Part shown: positions 1 to 11,600 of the stretch, one piece after another
Layout: the number at the start of each line of letters is the position of its first letter
Numbering within the stretch: position 1 is the stretch's first letter
From: Nymphaea colorata
Taxonomy: Eukaryota > Streptophyta > Magnoliopsida > Nymphaeales > Nymphaeaceae
Reading direction: 5' to 3'
DNA: 64,000 nucleotides
NCBI RefSeq assembly: GCF_008831285.2
Contig: NC_037468.1
Span: 518,501-582,500, forward strand
Notes under the pieces: model-generated
Databases searched by the model: none
Told to the model about the DNA's origin: nothing
What the model saw: the letters and a program-made list of their open reading frames with translations, nothing else
Program-made: the position numbers and the translations under genes

Positions 1-3000
1 CCTTCTGTCTTTGGGGATTTGAGGTATCACTCACTTTCCGCCTAGTCAGACGGAGTTCTGAGAGTATAGGATGAATGATGAAATGATTCTTGCCGTTATC
101 TAGTCAGAGTCCCCATCCGTATTGTATTATATCATATAAGTAGAAGTAGCTCCGGAATCCATCAGAAGTAGAAAGAACTACTCTATAGAAGGAGAGTCGG
201 AACATCTTAGTCACTGACTGGTCAACCTTCGGCGGCAGGATCGTTTCCACTTTGTGAAACATATACTGACTATACTACAGTCAAAGACAGATCTCGAGAA
301 AGAAGCACATCACTGAAAGGCAAGCGCTTGTGCTCAATAGAATCTCTCTCGTTCGTCTCTCAATCAATGAGGTCTGAGATCAAGACTGTGCTCGGTTCAG
401 GATCCAGTCTTTGAGAGAGCTGCCCTTGAAAGTGGGTCTTCCTATGTGAGATGGACACTCAAAGCAGAGGACTGCCTTTTTTGAAGCAAGGACCTGTCTT
501 TCAAACTAGCTAGTAGGGCATCTTGACGTCATTAGGATAGCAGGGTACCGACATCCAGCAGTCAGTCAGTTTACGGCACAAGCTAGGTCTGACCGACAAC
601 ATACTCTGAATCTCGAGTAGTACGTCAGGCAGAGTTTCCGGCGAGAGGGCAGGCAAGAAGACATTCCGCTCAGGGGCATCAAGCACGAAGTAATGAATAG
701 TGAATGTGAACCATTAGTGTTTCTAGAACCATTAGTCTGATAGTTCAGTCAAAGCAAAGTCAAATAAAGGCTCTCAGTGACCAACCACATAGTCAAACAT
801 CTCCTATTGAGAAAGCAAGTGTGCTCTTCAACTATCAGGCTGCAACAGCAGCATGGAACCGGCAGAGATCCGCCCGAGAGTCCAACTGATGGTCAACCCT
901 AGAAGCAAGAACTGGTGGGGTACTGATAGTGGAAGTTCCGTCTGCTTCTGCTCCGTTGACTATGACCTATGTTGTTCATGTTTGGCTATTGCTTGTTGAC
1001 CTTTCTAGTCCAGCCCTTCTCTGATTGATACTGGAAGTTGTTTCATGAAGTGTCTCGTTAGAGTGCCGGTGAAAGTCTCAGTCAATCAAAGCCGCTAGTT
1101 TGCCAAAAAGAGGGAGGGTTGGTTCTCTCTTTCAGGAAGGTCAGTCTAACTACAAGCAAAAGCTCTCACTGCACAGGACGAAGAGGGCATTCTACCGATC
1201 AAGCTGTTGGGGAGGAGGGGTCGAGAGCTACTGACTCCACTGGGCAGGCTAGGCTTTCTTCGTATCTACAGCTAGTTCCGCACAGATCAGTTGTTCATTG
1301 CGTAGGCCGACCCCCCCATGAAAGAGAAACCCCAAGTGTCAACGTTGATGTTCTGATTGGTTTCGTGCGGTTCAAGATGGGTCTTCTTTTGAGTGATGCA
1401 ATTACCCTTTCAAACTTTGATAAGCCCTTTTCCGTTCCGCATCAAGAGCGAATTCTTGAGACTCTTCGAATGAGTACACTAGTGTTCATTTCTGCTTTTC
1501 CTTTGGTCTCCTAACATACATGATTTGGTCATAGAAAGATGAGAGAGAAGAGGAGTGGAAGACAGCCTGAAAGCACTGAAGGACATCCTCCGTGATGTTA
1601 TAAAGACCCCATTTTGGCTTTCTCTTTCTTTGATTCAAGAAAAGAAAGATGGAGAAGAAAAAGGATACTAGAACAACAGTCAAGAACCATCAAATCTCAC
1701 GAGCGAGAGAAAAACAACCTTCGCTGGTCTTTTCGGATCCCAGCGAAGGCAAAGGCAGCGAAGTAGGTCCCATCTATCCTTCTGTCTGTAGTCTCCAGTC
1801 GGAGAGCAAACGGCTAGGGAAAGAACTTGAAAACAAACCAAAATGAACGAACAAAGCCCATGATAGCACACTCAGGCTCTACGTATCGAGTGATGCCTTC
1901 GACTTTCCATGCCTTGCCATAGCGCCTCGCTTTGCTACAGGCTTTGATCGTACCTTTTTTGTTTTGCAGGTCACGATTCAAAGATACTAAAAGCTCCCTA
2001 TCCGCCGCTATGGCTGCTGATCTATCTATACGATCCGGGCCGGGGGGTCCCATGAAAATGATGCTTTGAAAGGATCGTACAGAACGGTTCCAATCGTTCT
2101 CATTCAATCCCTTCTGCTTTTCCCTATGAGTACAAGACTCATTCATTGTTATGCTGGAATTTGAGGGGGGAGGGCACCCACCGACCTCACCGAAGATTCA
2201 GGCTTTTTCTGGAACCGATCTAGTTTCAAGGAACTGAACTGCCTTCAGATACGAATGATAGCCCGCAAAAGACCATTCTCGGGCACAACAGGTGATTCGA
2301 TATTAGCTGATGCAGATGAACTAGAAGGGCTTACGACGAGTAGGCTCTTTGATGAAATAGTAGATGTCGGCATTTCCGCTCCTAAAGGAAACAAAAGTCT
2401 TCGAATGAGAAGGTGCGTCGATTCCGCAGTAGCAGGCACGTATCGATTTGAGAATCATCTTTCTTCCTTGTCTCATTTCATTCTCGCGCAACTCTAGTGC
2501 AGTGCTGAAACAATGCCTTTTAGGAGATGGCAGCTCAGGCCGGGAGTCGAACCCAGGAAGAACGGTAGCATGAAAGTCGTTGAGGCACTCAAGCAGCACA
2601 GCGCAGCACCTGGAGCAAAGGCTGGAGAGGCGCCGGTGTTGGGTTGGGATCGATGGAATGGAAGCTAACTGCTACTAGCAACTGCACCTATCGATACGAT
2701 AGGAAGAGGGGTAGGATCATCCAGTTCCTTGGATCTTTTGTCGTCAGATGTCATCACCTTCCATAAACACTCCCATGGTTTAGCGGCCGCGGTTGCTTGT
2801 ACCAGTACGGCGTAGTCTTCCGACGAAGGTTCCTGGCTTAACAAAACTGAAAGCATATCTTGGCCACCATACTTCGAAAAAGCAGTCTGCCGTGGAGTCA
2901 TAGTCGAAATGCGCTTCCAGATGGAGTGTCCAACAATGATGACGGTCGTAGAGGTCAACTTCAAAGAAAGCATCTCTATACAATGAGTCTTGACTGCTTA

Positions 3001-4560
3001 TGTTTTGAAAGGTCACCGGCTGCTCGGCTGATACATTTGTCAAGGCTGTAGCTCGATGTGTCTTCTCAAACCAACATATCCTTTCCCGAATTTCGTCATG
3101 ATCGTTCTCTGACTCTTCGGTGAACGTGAGAAAGAAGTAGCACTAGAGGATGATTGATCATATCATGGCTTCTTCTGGTAGTCGATCCGGACGCGAAGAT
3201 ATGGGTTCTCGGGGGTAGACATGACTCAGGATCTTGAGCGAACTTTGAGTGATCAAGGTTCTGGCTGTGGTTCCGGGGGCTAGGCATGTATTCACAACTT
3301 GGCTCGACTGGCTACCCACGTCTCCGAACAACACTGTGATGATGTAACCTTGCTCTTTCTAGAGCTTTCTAGAGCAATTCCTTCGCCCTTCGCTCCGCTC
3401 CTGTTGTACAGCCTGATGTATCAGTCGCCGGAGCGGAGCGGTGAACGGACCCGGGTCTCAGCTTCATCAAAGCACTCGCAAAGCTTCGCTTAAGGGAACT
3501 CGCAAAGCGAAGCTTTGCGAGTGCTTTTGGTTTCTGAATTTCTCAAATAGAACTCTGATAGGCTGTCCATCTTACAAAAAGCAAAAAGACCAAAGAGTAC
3601 AAAATTGGTAGCAAATGGCTCAAGGAATCAAGAGCAGCAATAGGTGTCTGTAGCTGTACAAGGATATACAGGTAAAAATGACAAAAAAAAGAAGAAAAGT
3701 CTAATGGTAGACACCTGCTGCCCGTGACATAATTCCTCAACAGCGAGAGAAGATGACTCCAATTCCGGCCCTTTCAATGAGCCTTCCCAAACCAGTGACC
3801 ACTGATGATCTTCACAATAGATGCAGCCATACTAGACAACCTGCGGCTATGTAACTGCAAACCAAACCCAGCCAATAGTAGCACTTGCGCCCAGCCAAAA
3901 AGAGGAGTTGGCAGCCTGAAACAGAGACCGCCATCTGCTGTCACAGGAACACCTTCTAACCAGACCCAGTCCCTGACTACTGGCTGGTACTTCTCTGCTC
4001 CTCCCCCCTGAACAGCTACAGCCGCTAGACTGCCCACGCCTCAGCATGCTGAGGACGGACAAGTTCATAAGAGAAGAGAAGTCGACCCAGCAGCAGGAAA
4101 CTGGCAGGGAAGCAGGTCATAGGCGAAACCAAATGCACTCTGCTCATTGGTGGTTGGTCTCCAGTCAGCCGGTTTGTCGGCCCAGATCTTTGTACCCATG
4201 ATATCACTCAGATTGGCCATGGAGAGTGTGACAGGGCATGGTTTCGCATGCTTGATTTGACAGCTGGAAGCCGACCAGCACCAATTCCTGAATGGAAGGA
4301 TTCTGCTGGAATGTTTGCCTCTGTTTTCAATGGCAGCAGAGAGTCAGCGTACGAAACGTCTGTTGGAGCTTTCCACGATTCAGCTGTTCAGGTGGCTGAA
4401 TTGCTCACGTAGTGAATCAGCAACATGTGCTTCTGGAGGGTCCTGAGTTTGTTCCAGCATCAGGCAACCCGCCTGAAACAACCACTATGTCATGTAAAGA
4501 CTACACAGCAGCCTTTAGAGCGTTGGAAGTGGTGGATTGAGAGCTTGACAACATCTGGAG
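1..4560. other. Intergenic region without recognised genes
   Basis: No gene of the plant mitochondrial set can be recognised here. Between about 2665 and 3287 the minus strand shows overlapping frames with protein-like composition that shift from one frame to another near 2973-3043, as in a decayed coding sequence, but I cannot name the family. Other open frames (for example around 1119-1514 and 1814-2146) carry no motif I know. A 23-bp inverted repeat lies at 3469-3527. The right end passes into the degraded LINE. Confidence 0.5.
3469..3527. repeat. 23-bp perfect inverted repeat (hairpin) made of border-type motif
   Basis: The arms at 3469-3491 and 3505-3527 are exact reverse complements with a 13-nt loop. 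They contain the sequence GCACTCGCAAAGC, the same motif that marks the edges of the modular repeat arrays elsewhere in the window. It could fold as a stable stem-loop in RNA or single-stranded DNA. It is an isolated border motif with no array beside it. Confidence 0.8.
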
Positions 4561-4829
4561 GAGGGGGAGACCATTGAGAGATGAAAGGAAATCCTGCTAA
4601 CCAGTTCTTGATGGCTGATCTATCCTAAGCAGACCTGTCTAGTGCCAGGTAGTTCTCAATCCAAGCATGTTTCACTTCCTGGAGCACTCGCTTCAACGGG
4701 TCACACTCTTCTTGGAACACACACCTGTTGCGGATGGTCCACAGTTGCCAGATGACAAGATGGAAAGTCATCTTCCAACATTGAGTCATCCACCCAGTGG
4801 TCAAGAGAATGCCAAAATCCTTGAGAATC

Positions 4830-5291
4830 TCAGATTTCGGATAGGATTCCGAAACAAGCTGACTGAGAATTCCAACATTGAGTCATCCACCCAGTGGTCA
4901 AGATCCTCCATACATTTGGAGCAATATAGCAGTCAAAAAAGAGGTGTTGTGCTGTCTCCATGTCCCGTTGACACAGGCTGCATCTGTTAGCAAGAAGAAA
5001 ACCACACTTTTGGAGTCGGTCTAGGGTGAGAAGACGCTGATGGCACGCAATGTAGACTGTCCAGGCAGCCCTCGGAAGGTAGCAGTCCGCCCAGACCAGT
5101 TTGGTCCAGCCCAGCTGGTTCCCCTGGTCACGTATGGAATCCCAGAGCCGCCTCAAGGTCGGAATGCTACCTTGCCAGAGCAGCTTATCTGCAGCATTCG
5201 TCAAATTGGATTCACATAAGGTGCTCCACTGTTCCACAATGACTGAAAAAGGAGGCCCAGCGGAAGCTAGACTAGTGATGACCGATTTCAC
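4830..5291 (-). pseudogene. LINE C-terminal zf-RVT zinc-binding domain
   Basis: This open frame of about 153 codons carries the zf-RVT signature found after the reverse transcriptase in plant LINEs: a W-rich N-terminal part (LLWQGSIPTLRRLWDSIRDQ) and then a zinc-binding C-x2-C / H-x4-C cluster in RCSLCQRDMETAQHLFFDC. It is in the same orientation as, and downstream of, the RT blocks, so it belongs to the same element. The frame is locally intact but has no promoter or start of its own, and it is not expected to be expressed as a protein. Confidence 0.85.
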
Positions 5292-5768
5292 TGTGGCTCT
5301 ATTAAGACGCCCTCAATCTTTCTGTTGATCCCTGTTCAGCCAGGAAATGAGAGGCGGACCAACGATGGACAAAAATCTGGCTGTCTCTCCATTGCCTAGA
5401 CTCCACCTTGCATGCGGCCTTCACACATGCACACCCCGAAGAATTCCTTTCTCACTCCAGGAGCCCCAGTTAGCCTTCTTGAAGAGCCAAATAGACTTCC
5501 GTCATAGGTACTTAGCAGTGAGAAACTTGCTCAAGAGAGATGTGGTAGTAGCTAGCTTCCACGCCAACATCGCCATCCAAGCGAGGTTGATATCCAAGGT
5601 CTCCTAAGACCCACTCCTCCTTGCTGCTTAGGTGATGGTACTCAAACTTTTGAGATGAGTGCGCTTGCCATAGGCCCCTCCGCTCAAAAGACAGTTCCGT
5701 TCCTCGAAAGCATGGCGGCAACTTCAACACCATAAGCCAGTGAAGGGGTCAACTAGAAAGCACTGACT

Positions 5769-7406
5769 TCAGAAGAACAATACGAGCAGCATCAGATCAG
5801 AATCTTCAGATTGATTTCCAACCGATCTACGCACCTTCCAAATTCTATCTTGACACATGGAGTGAGTGAGCTTCTTGGAGAAGAGAGGAAGACCCAGGTA
5901 CGTAATCGGAAGGCAGCCCATACGGAACCCCAAAATGTCTCTGATACCCTCAATCCGAGATGTAGAGAAGGGAATGATTTGAGATTTGGCTAAGTTCACC
6001 ACCATTCCAGAGCTACTCGTCAATGAAGATAGGATGTTGGCCAGCTTGGTTATGGTACGCCAATTGGCTTGACAAAACAGCAAAACATCATCAGCGAAGA
6101 ATAGGTGAGAGATAGAAGTACCTCTAGGGAACGGGGGAATATGAATCTCCTGAGACTCGACAGCCCAAGTCTTCCAAGTCTACGAACCATAACAAGGAGG
6201 AATAGGTCAGGTGAAATGGGGTCGCCTTGCCTGAATCCCCTGCTGCTAAAGAAGAGGTCTCCCGGTTCTCCATTCAGAAGCACAGAAAAGGAAGCTGTGG
6301 AGACACAAGTCATTATGCGCTCAATCCACTGCGGGTGGAAACAAGTGAGTGTCTTCTTTATGACCACACGGTCATAGGCTTGACTTGAGAAAGGTCCGCC
6401 TTTAGGCAAACCGCTTCAGCATGATAGAACTCCATAGAATGCACCATTTCATGTGCAAGTCAGATACTCTCCTTGATATCTCTACCGGAAGGCTGCTTGA
6501 TTTGAGGATCTCATTCGAGTCAAGATGGGCCGCATTCTGTTCACCATGATCTGACTGATCATCTTGTAGAGAAAATTGCACAATGCGATAGGCCGGAAGT
6601 CTTCAAAAGAGTCCTTCCTTCTTGGGAACGAGGACGATGTTGGTGGTGTTGATTCTTCGTAGGATCTTCCCACTACGAAAAAAGTGCTTCATGGCTTTGC
6701 ACACGTCTGCACCAACTACATCCCAGAACTTCTGAAAGAAGTACCCAGGGAAACCGTCTGGCCCAGGGGCTCGATCCCCATCTTGTTGGAAGACAGCTTC
6801 CTTGACCTCTGGATCCGAGACTGGTTTGAGGAGGTCTGGATTCTCTGCTTCAGACACACAAGGCTCTGCACCAAAGGGGAACAGCCCATCGGCCCTCTCT
6901 TGGGAGCTGGAAAGTCAGTCCATGAAAGAATTCCGGCCTGCTTGAGCAAGAGCCTCCTGGCCAGCGACCACCGATTCACCAACTCTGATTTGGCTTATAT
7001 AATGACGTTGGCGACGCTCCCGCACTTAGGCAGCAAAAAATGACGTGACCTTCTTTGAGCGTGCGGGACTTTTGTTGCCAAAAGCTCTCTTCAGCATCCA
7101 AAAGATGATCAAGCTTTTCCCGCAAGAGGAGTTCTTGATCCATGGCTGAGAAGGACCCCTTCTCAAGCTCCAACTGGTTTAGCTTGATGAGCTGTTTCAC
7201 GTCCTCTATGTTGCTGTTAATATTCCCAAACTCTGCCTTTCCTTGAGCCTTTGCTTGAAAGCCAGCAGCTTGTGAACAACTCTCATCATTGGGCAGCCTT
7301 GTTTAGGAGCGTTCCAGCAATCTTCTATTAGTGCACGACAACCCGGGTGTGTGTGCCACATCTTGTCACTGTTCTTCCGTTTCCGTCCGTGCTGTCTCAA
7401 ACTCAC
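5769..7406 (-). pseudogene. LINE reverse transcriptase domain, frameshifted
   Basis: The order of RT motifs is kept across frames. APGPDGFPGYFFQKFW lies within 6603-6857, FRPIALCNFLYKMISQ within 6482-6673, GFRQGDPISPDLF within 6050-6409, and the catalytic FADD box is encoded at 6087-6098. It is followed by a segment with the LGLPL motif (within 5769-6083), which is usual after the palm in LINE enzymes. The family makes cDNA by target-primed reverse transcription in the nucleus. Here at least four frame changes disrupt the reading frame, so no enzyme could be made. The catalytic aspartates are still encoded, which suggests fairly recent decay. Similarity is judged from motifs only; no alignment was run. 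Confidence 0.88.
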
Positions 7407-7618
7407 TCGCTTCGCAGCTCGCGTAGTCCACAGTGGTAGGCTCTGCTCGCCTTCCTTGAGTCTCGCAGAAAAAGCTGACGTTCCTACAACTTCGCTCGCT
7501 TCTTGATTGAAGCTCGCTTCGTAGACTCTTGTAGGCTCGTGTAGACGATCACTCTACGCTCGCAGGCTCAACATTCTTGGAAAACAATCGAGGCTTTTCA
7601 ATGACTTTCTTTGGCCAT

Positions 7619-8239
7619 TCAATCTTGGGAACTAATCGAGACCGAAATTGGAGAAGGAGATACGAACGGAGAGGAATAACCAATCGATGAAAGAACATGA
7701 AACCATTCAGTTTCCATAGAGGTACTGAAAACGGTTGGGGGCAATGAAGTAGGTGAAGTGGTTGGATTTTGCGAGCTGTTCCAACCACTGCTATCTTTCA
7801 TTCCAAGAGCCGAACGAGAGTGAATACCACACAGAAGAGTCAAGACCGGGCTCCCTAATGGAATGTTTAACCGAACCATTCCGGATCGATCGAATTGGTA
7901 CGGAAGTTGTAACATGGGAAAACCACGGAAAACACGACTTATTTTAATAACCCGGTGACCTACCAATTGTAGAAGTAGGATCTTTGGAAAGCAATAAGCA
8001 CTGAAATAATACGATTCGAGTGTACCATCTTCTTTCTCATTTCGAGGAAAAGGTGAGGGAGGAAAAGGAAACAACGGAGGGATCCGAATCGGACCTAAAT
8101 GGGAATGACATGAAAAGTCTTTTTCAAAACCTATCATTAAGGGCGTTACGACGATATACGAGAGGAATGGATAAAAACTCGTGATTAGTGTGGAGGGGAA
8201 GATCCGTTTATGAAATAGTTCAAGAAAGAGTCGTCTCAT
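7619..8239 (-). CDS. ccmB: Cytochrome c maturation protein CcmB (ABC transporter membrane subunit)
   Basis: The 206-codon frame matches plant mitochondrial CcmB along its whole length, from MRRLFLELFHKRIFPST to the end SISSQD; the usual length is 206 residues. CcmB is the inner-membrane channel subunit of the CcmAB ABC transporter of the system I cytochrome c maturation pathway. The frame extends 10 codons upstream to 8269, but the family starts at MRRLF, so ATG 8237-8239 was chosen. Hydrophobic helices are evident, for example ITSFYPFLSYIVVTPLMIGF. Many genomic codons differ from the usual protein in ways that C-to-U RNA editing would repair: Pro or Ser for Leu (ESYYFS, QLPYQF, LNIPLGSPVL) and Arg for Trp or Cys (VGHRV, VFRGF). 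No neighbour in the same operon is visible. It is flanked by LINE remnants on one side and a repeat border on the other. Confidence 0.96.
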   Translation of the reverse strand: MRRLFLELFHKRIFPSTLITSFYPFLSYIVVTPLMIGFEKDFSCHSHLGPIRIPPLFPFPPSPFPRNEKEDGTLESYYFSAYCFPKILLLQLVGHRVIKISRVFRGFPMLQLPYQFDRSGMVRLNIPLGSPVLTLLCGIHSRSALGMKDSSGWNSSQNPTTSPTSLPPTVFSTSMETEWFHVLSSIGYSSPFVSPSPISVSISSQD

Positions 8240-8461
8240 TTCCTTACTTCTTCGTTCCTTCGTCTTCATTCACTTAAACTGGTTCTGAACGCCGTAACAC
8301 CCTCCACCGTACGTACCGTGCGGCCACTACAAAATTGCTGATACACCAGCAGCTTGCTTATATGCTGATACACCAGCAGCTTGCTTTTGCTTATAGAATA
8401 CGCTGACTAAAAAGAAGACGCTTACTCAAATCAAAGACTGACTAGGCTAGGCCAACGTCAC
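8240..8461. other. Spacer upstream of ccmB
   Basis: This short non-coding leader of ccmB lies between the gene and the first repeat border. It holds a short tandem duplication of a segment reading GCTGATACACCAGCAGCTTGC at about 8338-8386. The segment near 8290-8330 reads on the minus strand like CGCACGGTACGTACGGTGG, loosely reminiscent of the tip of a group II intron domain V, but no intron is supported. Confidence 0.45.
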
Positions 8462-8605
8462 GTCATGAGCAAAGCCCTACGCTTTGCGAGTGCTTTGTAC
8501 GTCACGAGCCATTTTCAAAGTCAAGGTCAGCGTACATGACTTTGCTTTGCATTTCATCAAAGTGGCTCATGAATCCAAAGCGAAGCATTCAAAGCTTTTG
8601 GTTGG
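8462..8605. repeat. Border repeat, left flank of array 1
   Basis: This contains AAAGCCCTACGCTTTGCGAGTG and the following segment to the array. The stretch from about 8500 to 8745 recurs in reverse complement at about 52545-52815, on the right flank of array 7, so both the border and the first array modules travel together. Confidence 0.75.
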
Positions 8606-11600
8606 AACATCAATTTGCAATTGTCATGGATTTTTGAAGGCATACAATTTGTTGTATGGAAAATGGCATCTTTTTGGTATAGTGAGTACTCATGTTGGTA
8701 TGGTGAGCACTAATGGCATTTGTTTGTACAGTGAGTACTAATGGCATTTGTTTGTCAAGTGAGTACTAATGGCATTTGTTTGTACAGTGAGTACTAATGG
8801 CATACAATTGCAATGAGTCTTCATCTTTCAAGAAGAATCAGTCCTGACCTTTCAAGACAGTCTTAACCTTTCCATTTTTGGTCAGGTGAGTACTAATGGC
8901 ATACAATTGCAATTGGTCCTGTCCTTCCATCAAAAGTCCTGACCTTTCAAGACAGTCTTGACCTTTTTGGTAAGGTTAGTCCTGACTGTGAAAGACAGTC
9001 TTGACCTTTTTGATAAGGTCAGTCCTGACTGTGAAATACAGTCTTGACCAGAAGAATCAGTCCTGATCAGATAGTCTTGATCTTTTTGGTAAGGTCAGTC
9101 CTGACTGTGAAAGACAGTCTTGACCTTTTTGATAAGGTGAGTACTGATGACATACAAATGAGTCTTGATGGTCATTCCTCAATCATTCTCATTAGTCCTG
9201 ACCTTTCAGAGTCTTGACCTTTCCAGAAGAATCAGTCCTGACCTTTCAAGACAGTCTTGACCTTTCCATTTTTGGTCAGGTGAGTACTAATGGCATACAA
9301 TTGCAATTGGTCCTGTCCTTCCATCAAAAGTCCTGACCTTTCAAGACAGTCTTGACCTTTTTGGTCAGGTTAGTCCTGACTTTGAAAGACAGTCTTGACC
9401 TTTTTGATAAGGTCAGTCCTGACTTTGAAAGACAGTCTTGACCTTTTTGATAAGGTGAGTACTAATGGCATACAATTGCAATTGGTCCTGTCCTTCCATA
9501 ATCAGTCCTGACCTTTCCAGAAGAATGAGTCCTGACCTTTCAAGACAGTCTTGACCTTTCCATTTTTGGTCAGGTGAGTACTAATGGCATACAATTGCAA
9601 TTGGTCCTGTCCTTCCATCAAAAGTCCTGACCTTTCAAGACAGTCTTGATCTTTTTGGTAAGGTCAGTCCTGACTGTGAAATACAGTCTTGACCAGAAGA
9701 ATCAGTCCTGATCAGATAGTCTTGATCTTTTTGGTAAGGTCAGTCCTGACTTTGAAAGACAGTCTTGACCTTTTTGATAAGGTGAGTACTGATGACATAC
9801 AAATGAGTCTTGTATGGTCAGGTGAGTACTAATGGCATACAATTGCAATTGGTCCTGTCCTTCCATAATCAGTCCTGACCTTTCAAGACAGTCTTGACCT
9901 TTCAAGAAGAATCAGTCCTGACCTTTCAAGACAGTCTTGACCTTTTTGGTCAGGTTAGTCCTGACTTTGAAAGACAGTCTTGACCTTTTTGATAAGGTCA
10001 GTCCTGACTTTGAAAGACAGTCTTGACCTTTTTGATAAGGTGAGTACTGATGACATACAAATGAGTCTTGACCTTTCAAAACAGTCTTCATCTGTTTGGT
10101 ATGGTGAGTACTGATGACATACAAATGAGTCTTGATGGTCATTCCTCAATCATTCTCATTAGTCCTGACCTTTCATAGTCTTGACCTTTCCAGAAGAATC
10201 AGTCCTGACCTTTCAAGACAGTCTTGACCTTTCCAGAAGAATCAGTCCTGACCTTTCAAGACAGTCTTGACCTTTTTGGTAAGGTTAGTCCTGACTGTGA
10301 AAGACAGTCTTGACCTTTTTGATAAGGTCAGTCCTGACTGTGAAAGACAGTCTTGACCTTTTTGATAAGGTGAGTACTAATGGCATACAATTGCAATTGG
10401 TCCTGTCCTTCCATAATCAGTCCTGACCTTTCAAGAAGAATGAGTCCTGACCTTTCAAGACAGTCTTGACCTTTCCATTTTTGGTCAGGTGAGTACTAAT
10501 GGCATACAATTGCAATTGGTCCTGTCCTTCCATCAAAAGTCCTGACCTTTCAAGACAGTCTTGATCTTTTTGGTAAGGTCAGTCCTGACTGTGAAATACA
10601 GTCTTGACCAGAAGAATCAGTCCTGATCAGATAGTCTTGATCTTTTTGGTAAGGTCAGTCCTGACTTTGAAAGACAGTCTTGACCTTTTTGATAAGGTGA
10701 GTACTGATGACATACAAATGAGTCTTGTATGGTCAGGTGAGTACTAATGGCATACAATTGCAATTGGTCCTGTCCTTCCATAATCAGTCCTGACCTTTCA
10801 AGACAGTCTTGACCAGAAGAATCAGTCCTGACCTTTCAAGACAGTCTTGACCTTTTTGGTCAGGTCAGTCCTGACTGTGAAATACAGTATTGACCAGAAG
10901 AATCAGTCCTGATCAGATAGTCTTGATCTTTCAAAAAAGGTGAGTACTCATTGTTGATGGAAAATGGCATTTGTTTGTCAAGTGAGTACTAATGGCATTT
11001 TGTTGTCAAGTGAGTACTAATGGCATTTTGTTGTCAAGTGAGTACTAATGGCATTTGTTTGTCAAGTGAGTACTAATGGCATACAATTGTCATGAGTCCT
11101 GACCTTTCAAAAGGGTCCTGTCCTTTTAAGAAGAAGAAGTTCTGATCTTTCAAGACAGTCTTGATCTTTTTGGTCAGGTTAGTCCTGACTTTGAAAGACA
11201 GTCTTGACCTTTTTGATAAGGTGAGTTCTGACTTTTCCTCAATCATTCTCATTAGTCCTGACCTTTCAGAGTCCTGACCTTTCAAAAGGGTCCTGTCCTT
11301 CCATAATCATTCCTCAATCATTCTCATTAGTCCTGACCTTTCCAGAGAGTCCTGACCTTTCCATAATGAGTCCTGACCTGGTCAGACAAATCGTTCAAAG
11401 TGCTGACCAAAAGTTGAATGGAATGATCTTCACAAAATGATATTGACTCTTTTGTCAGGGTCAGCGGCATACAATTCAATTTGTGATATGGTCAGCACTT
11501 GTCAGGATTTGTCTGACCTGAATCAGTGACCTTATGGAAAGGTCAGGACTCATTTCTTGAAAGGTGAGGACTTTATGGAAAGGTCAAGACTCATTTGTAT

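Larger units (their letters stand above)
4560..7410 (-). mobile_element. Degenerate LINE-type (non-LTR) retrotransposon, ORF2 remnant
   Basis: Minus-strand frames follow the order of a plant L1-like ORF2. A pre-RT linker with a WQQKSR-like segment lies at 7.2-7.0 kb, reverse transcriptase blocks at 6.86-5.77 kb, and a C-terminal zf-RVT zinc-binding domain at 5.29-4.83 kb. A weak stretch near 4.56 kb (PPPDVVKL) resembles the start of a plant LINE RNase H domain. Several frameshifts and stops separate the pieces and the 5' apurinic endonuclease domain is absent, so the copy is dead. Plant mitochondria commonly capture nuclear retroelements; transfer from the nucleus is the simplest origin. The exact ends are not visible because no poly(A) tail or target-site duplication could be identified. 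Confidence 0.88.

Noticed and set aside
2530..2600. tRNA T-arm-like sequence (GGGAGTCGAACCC on plus)
   Set aside because: No matching acceptor, D or anticodon stems could be placed around it.
8286..8330. Group II intron domain V-like sequence upstream of ccmB on the minus strand
   Set aside because: Only a short GTACGTACGGT-like match; no bulged hairpin of the correct length, no exon boundary and no intron start were found.
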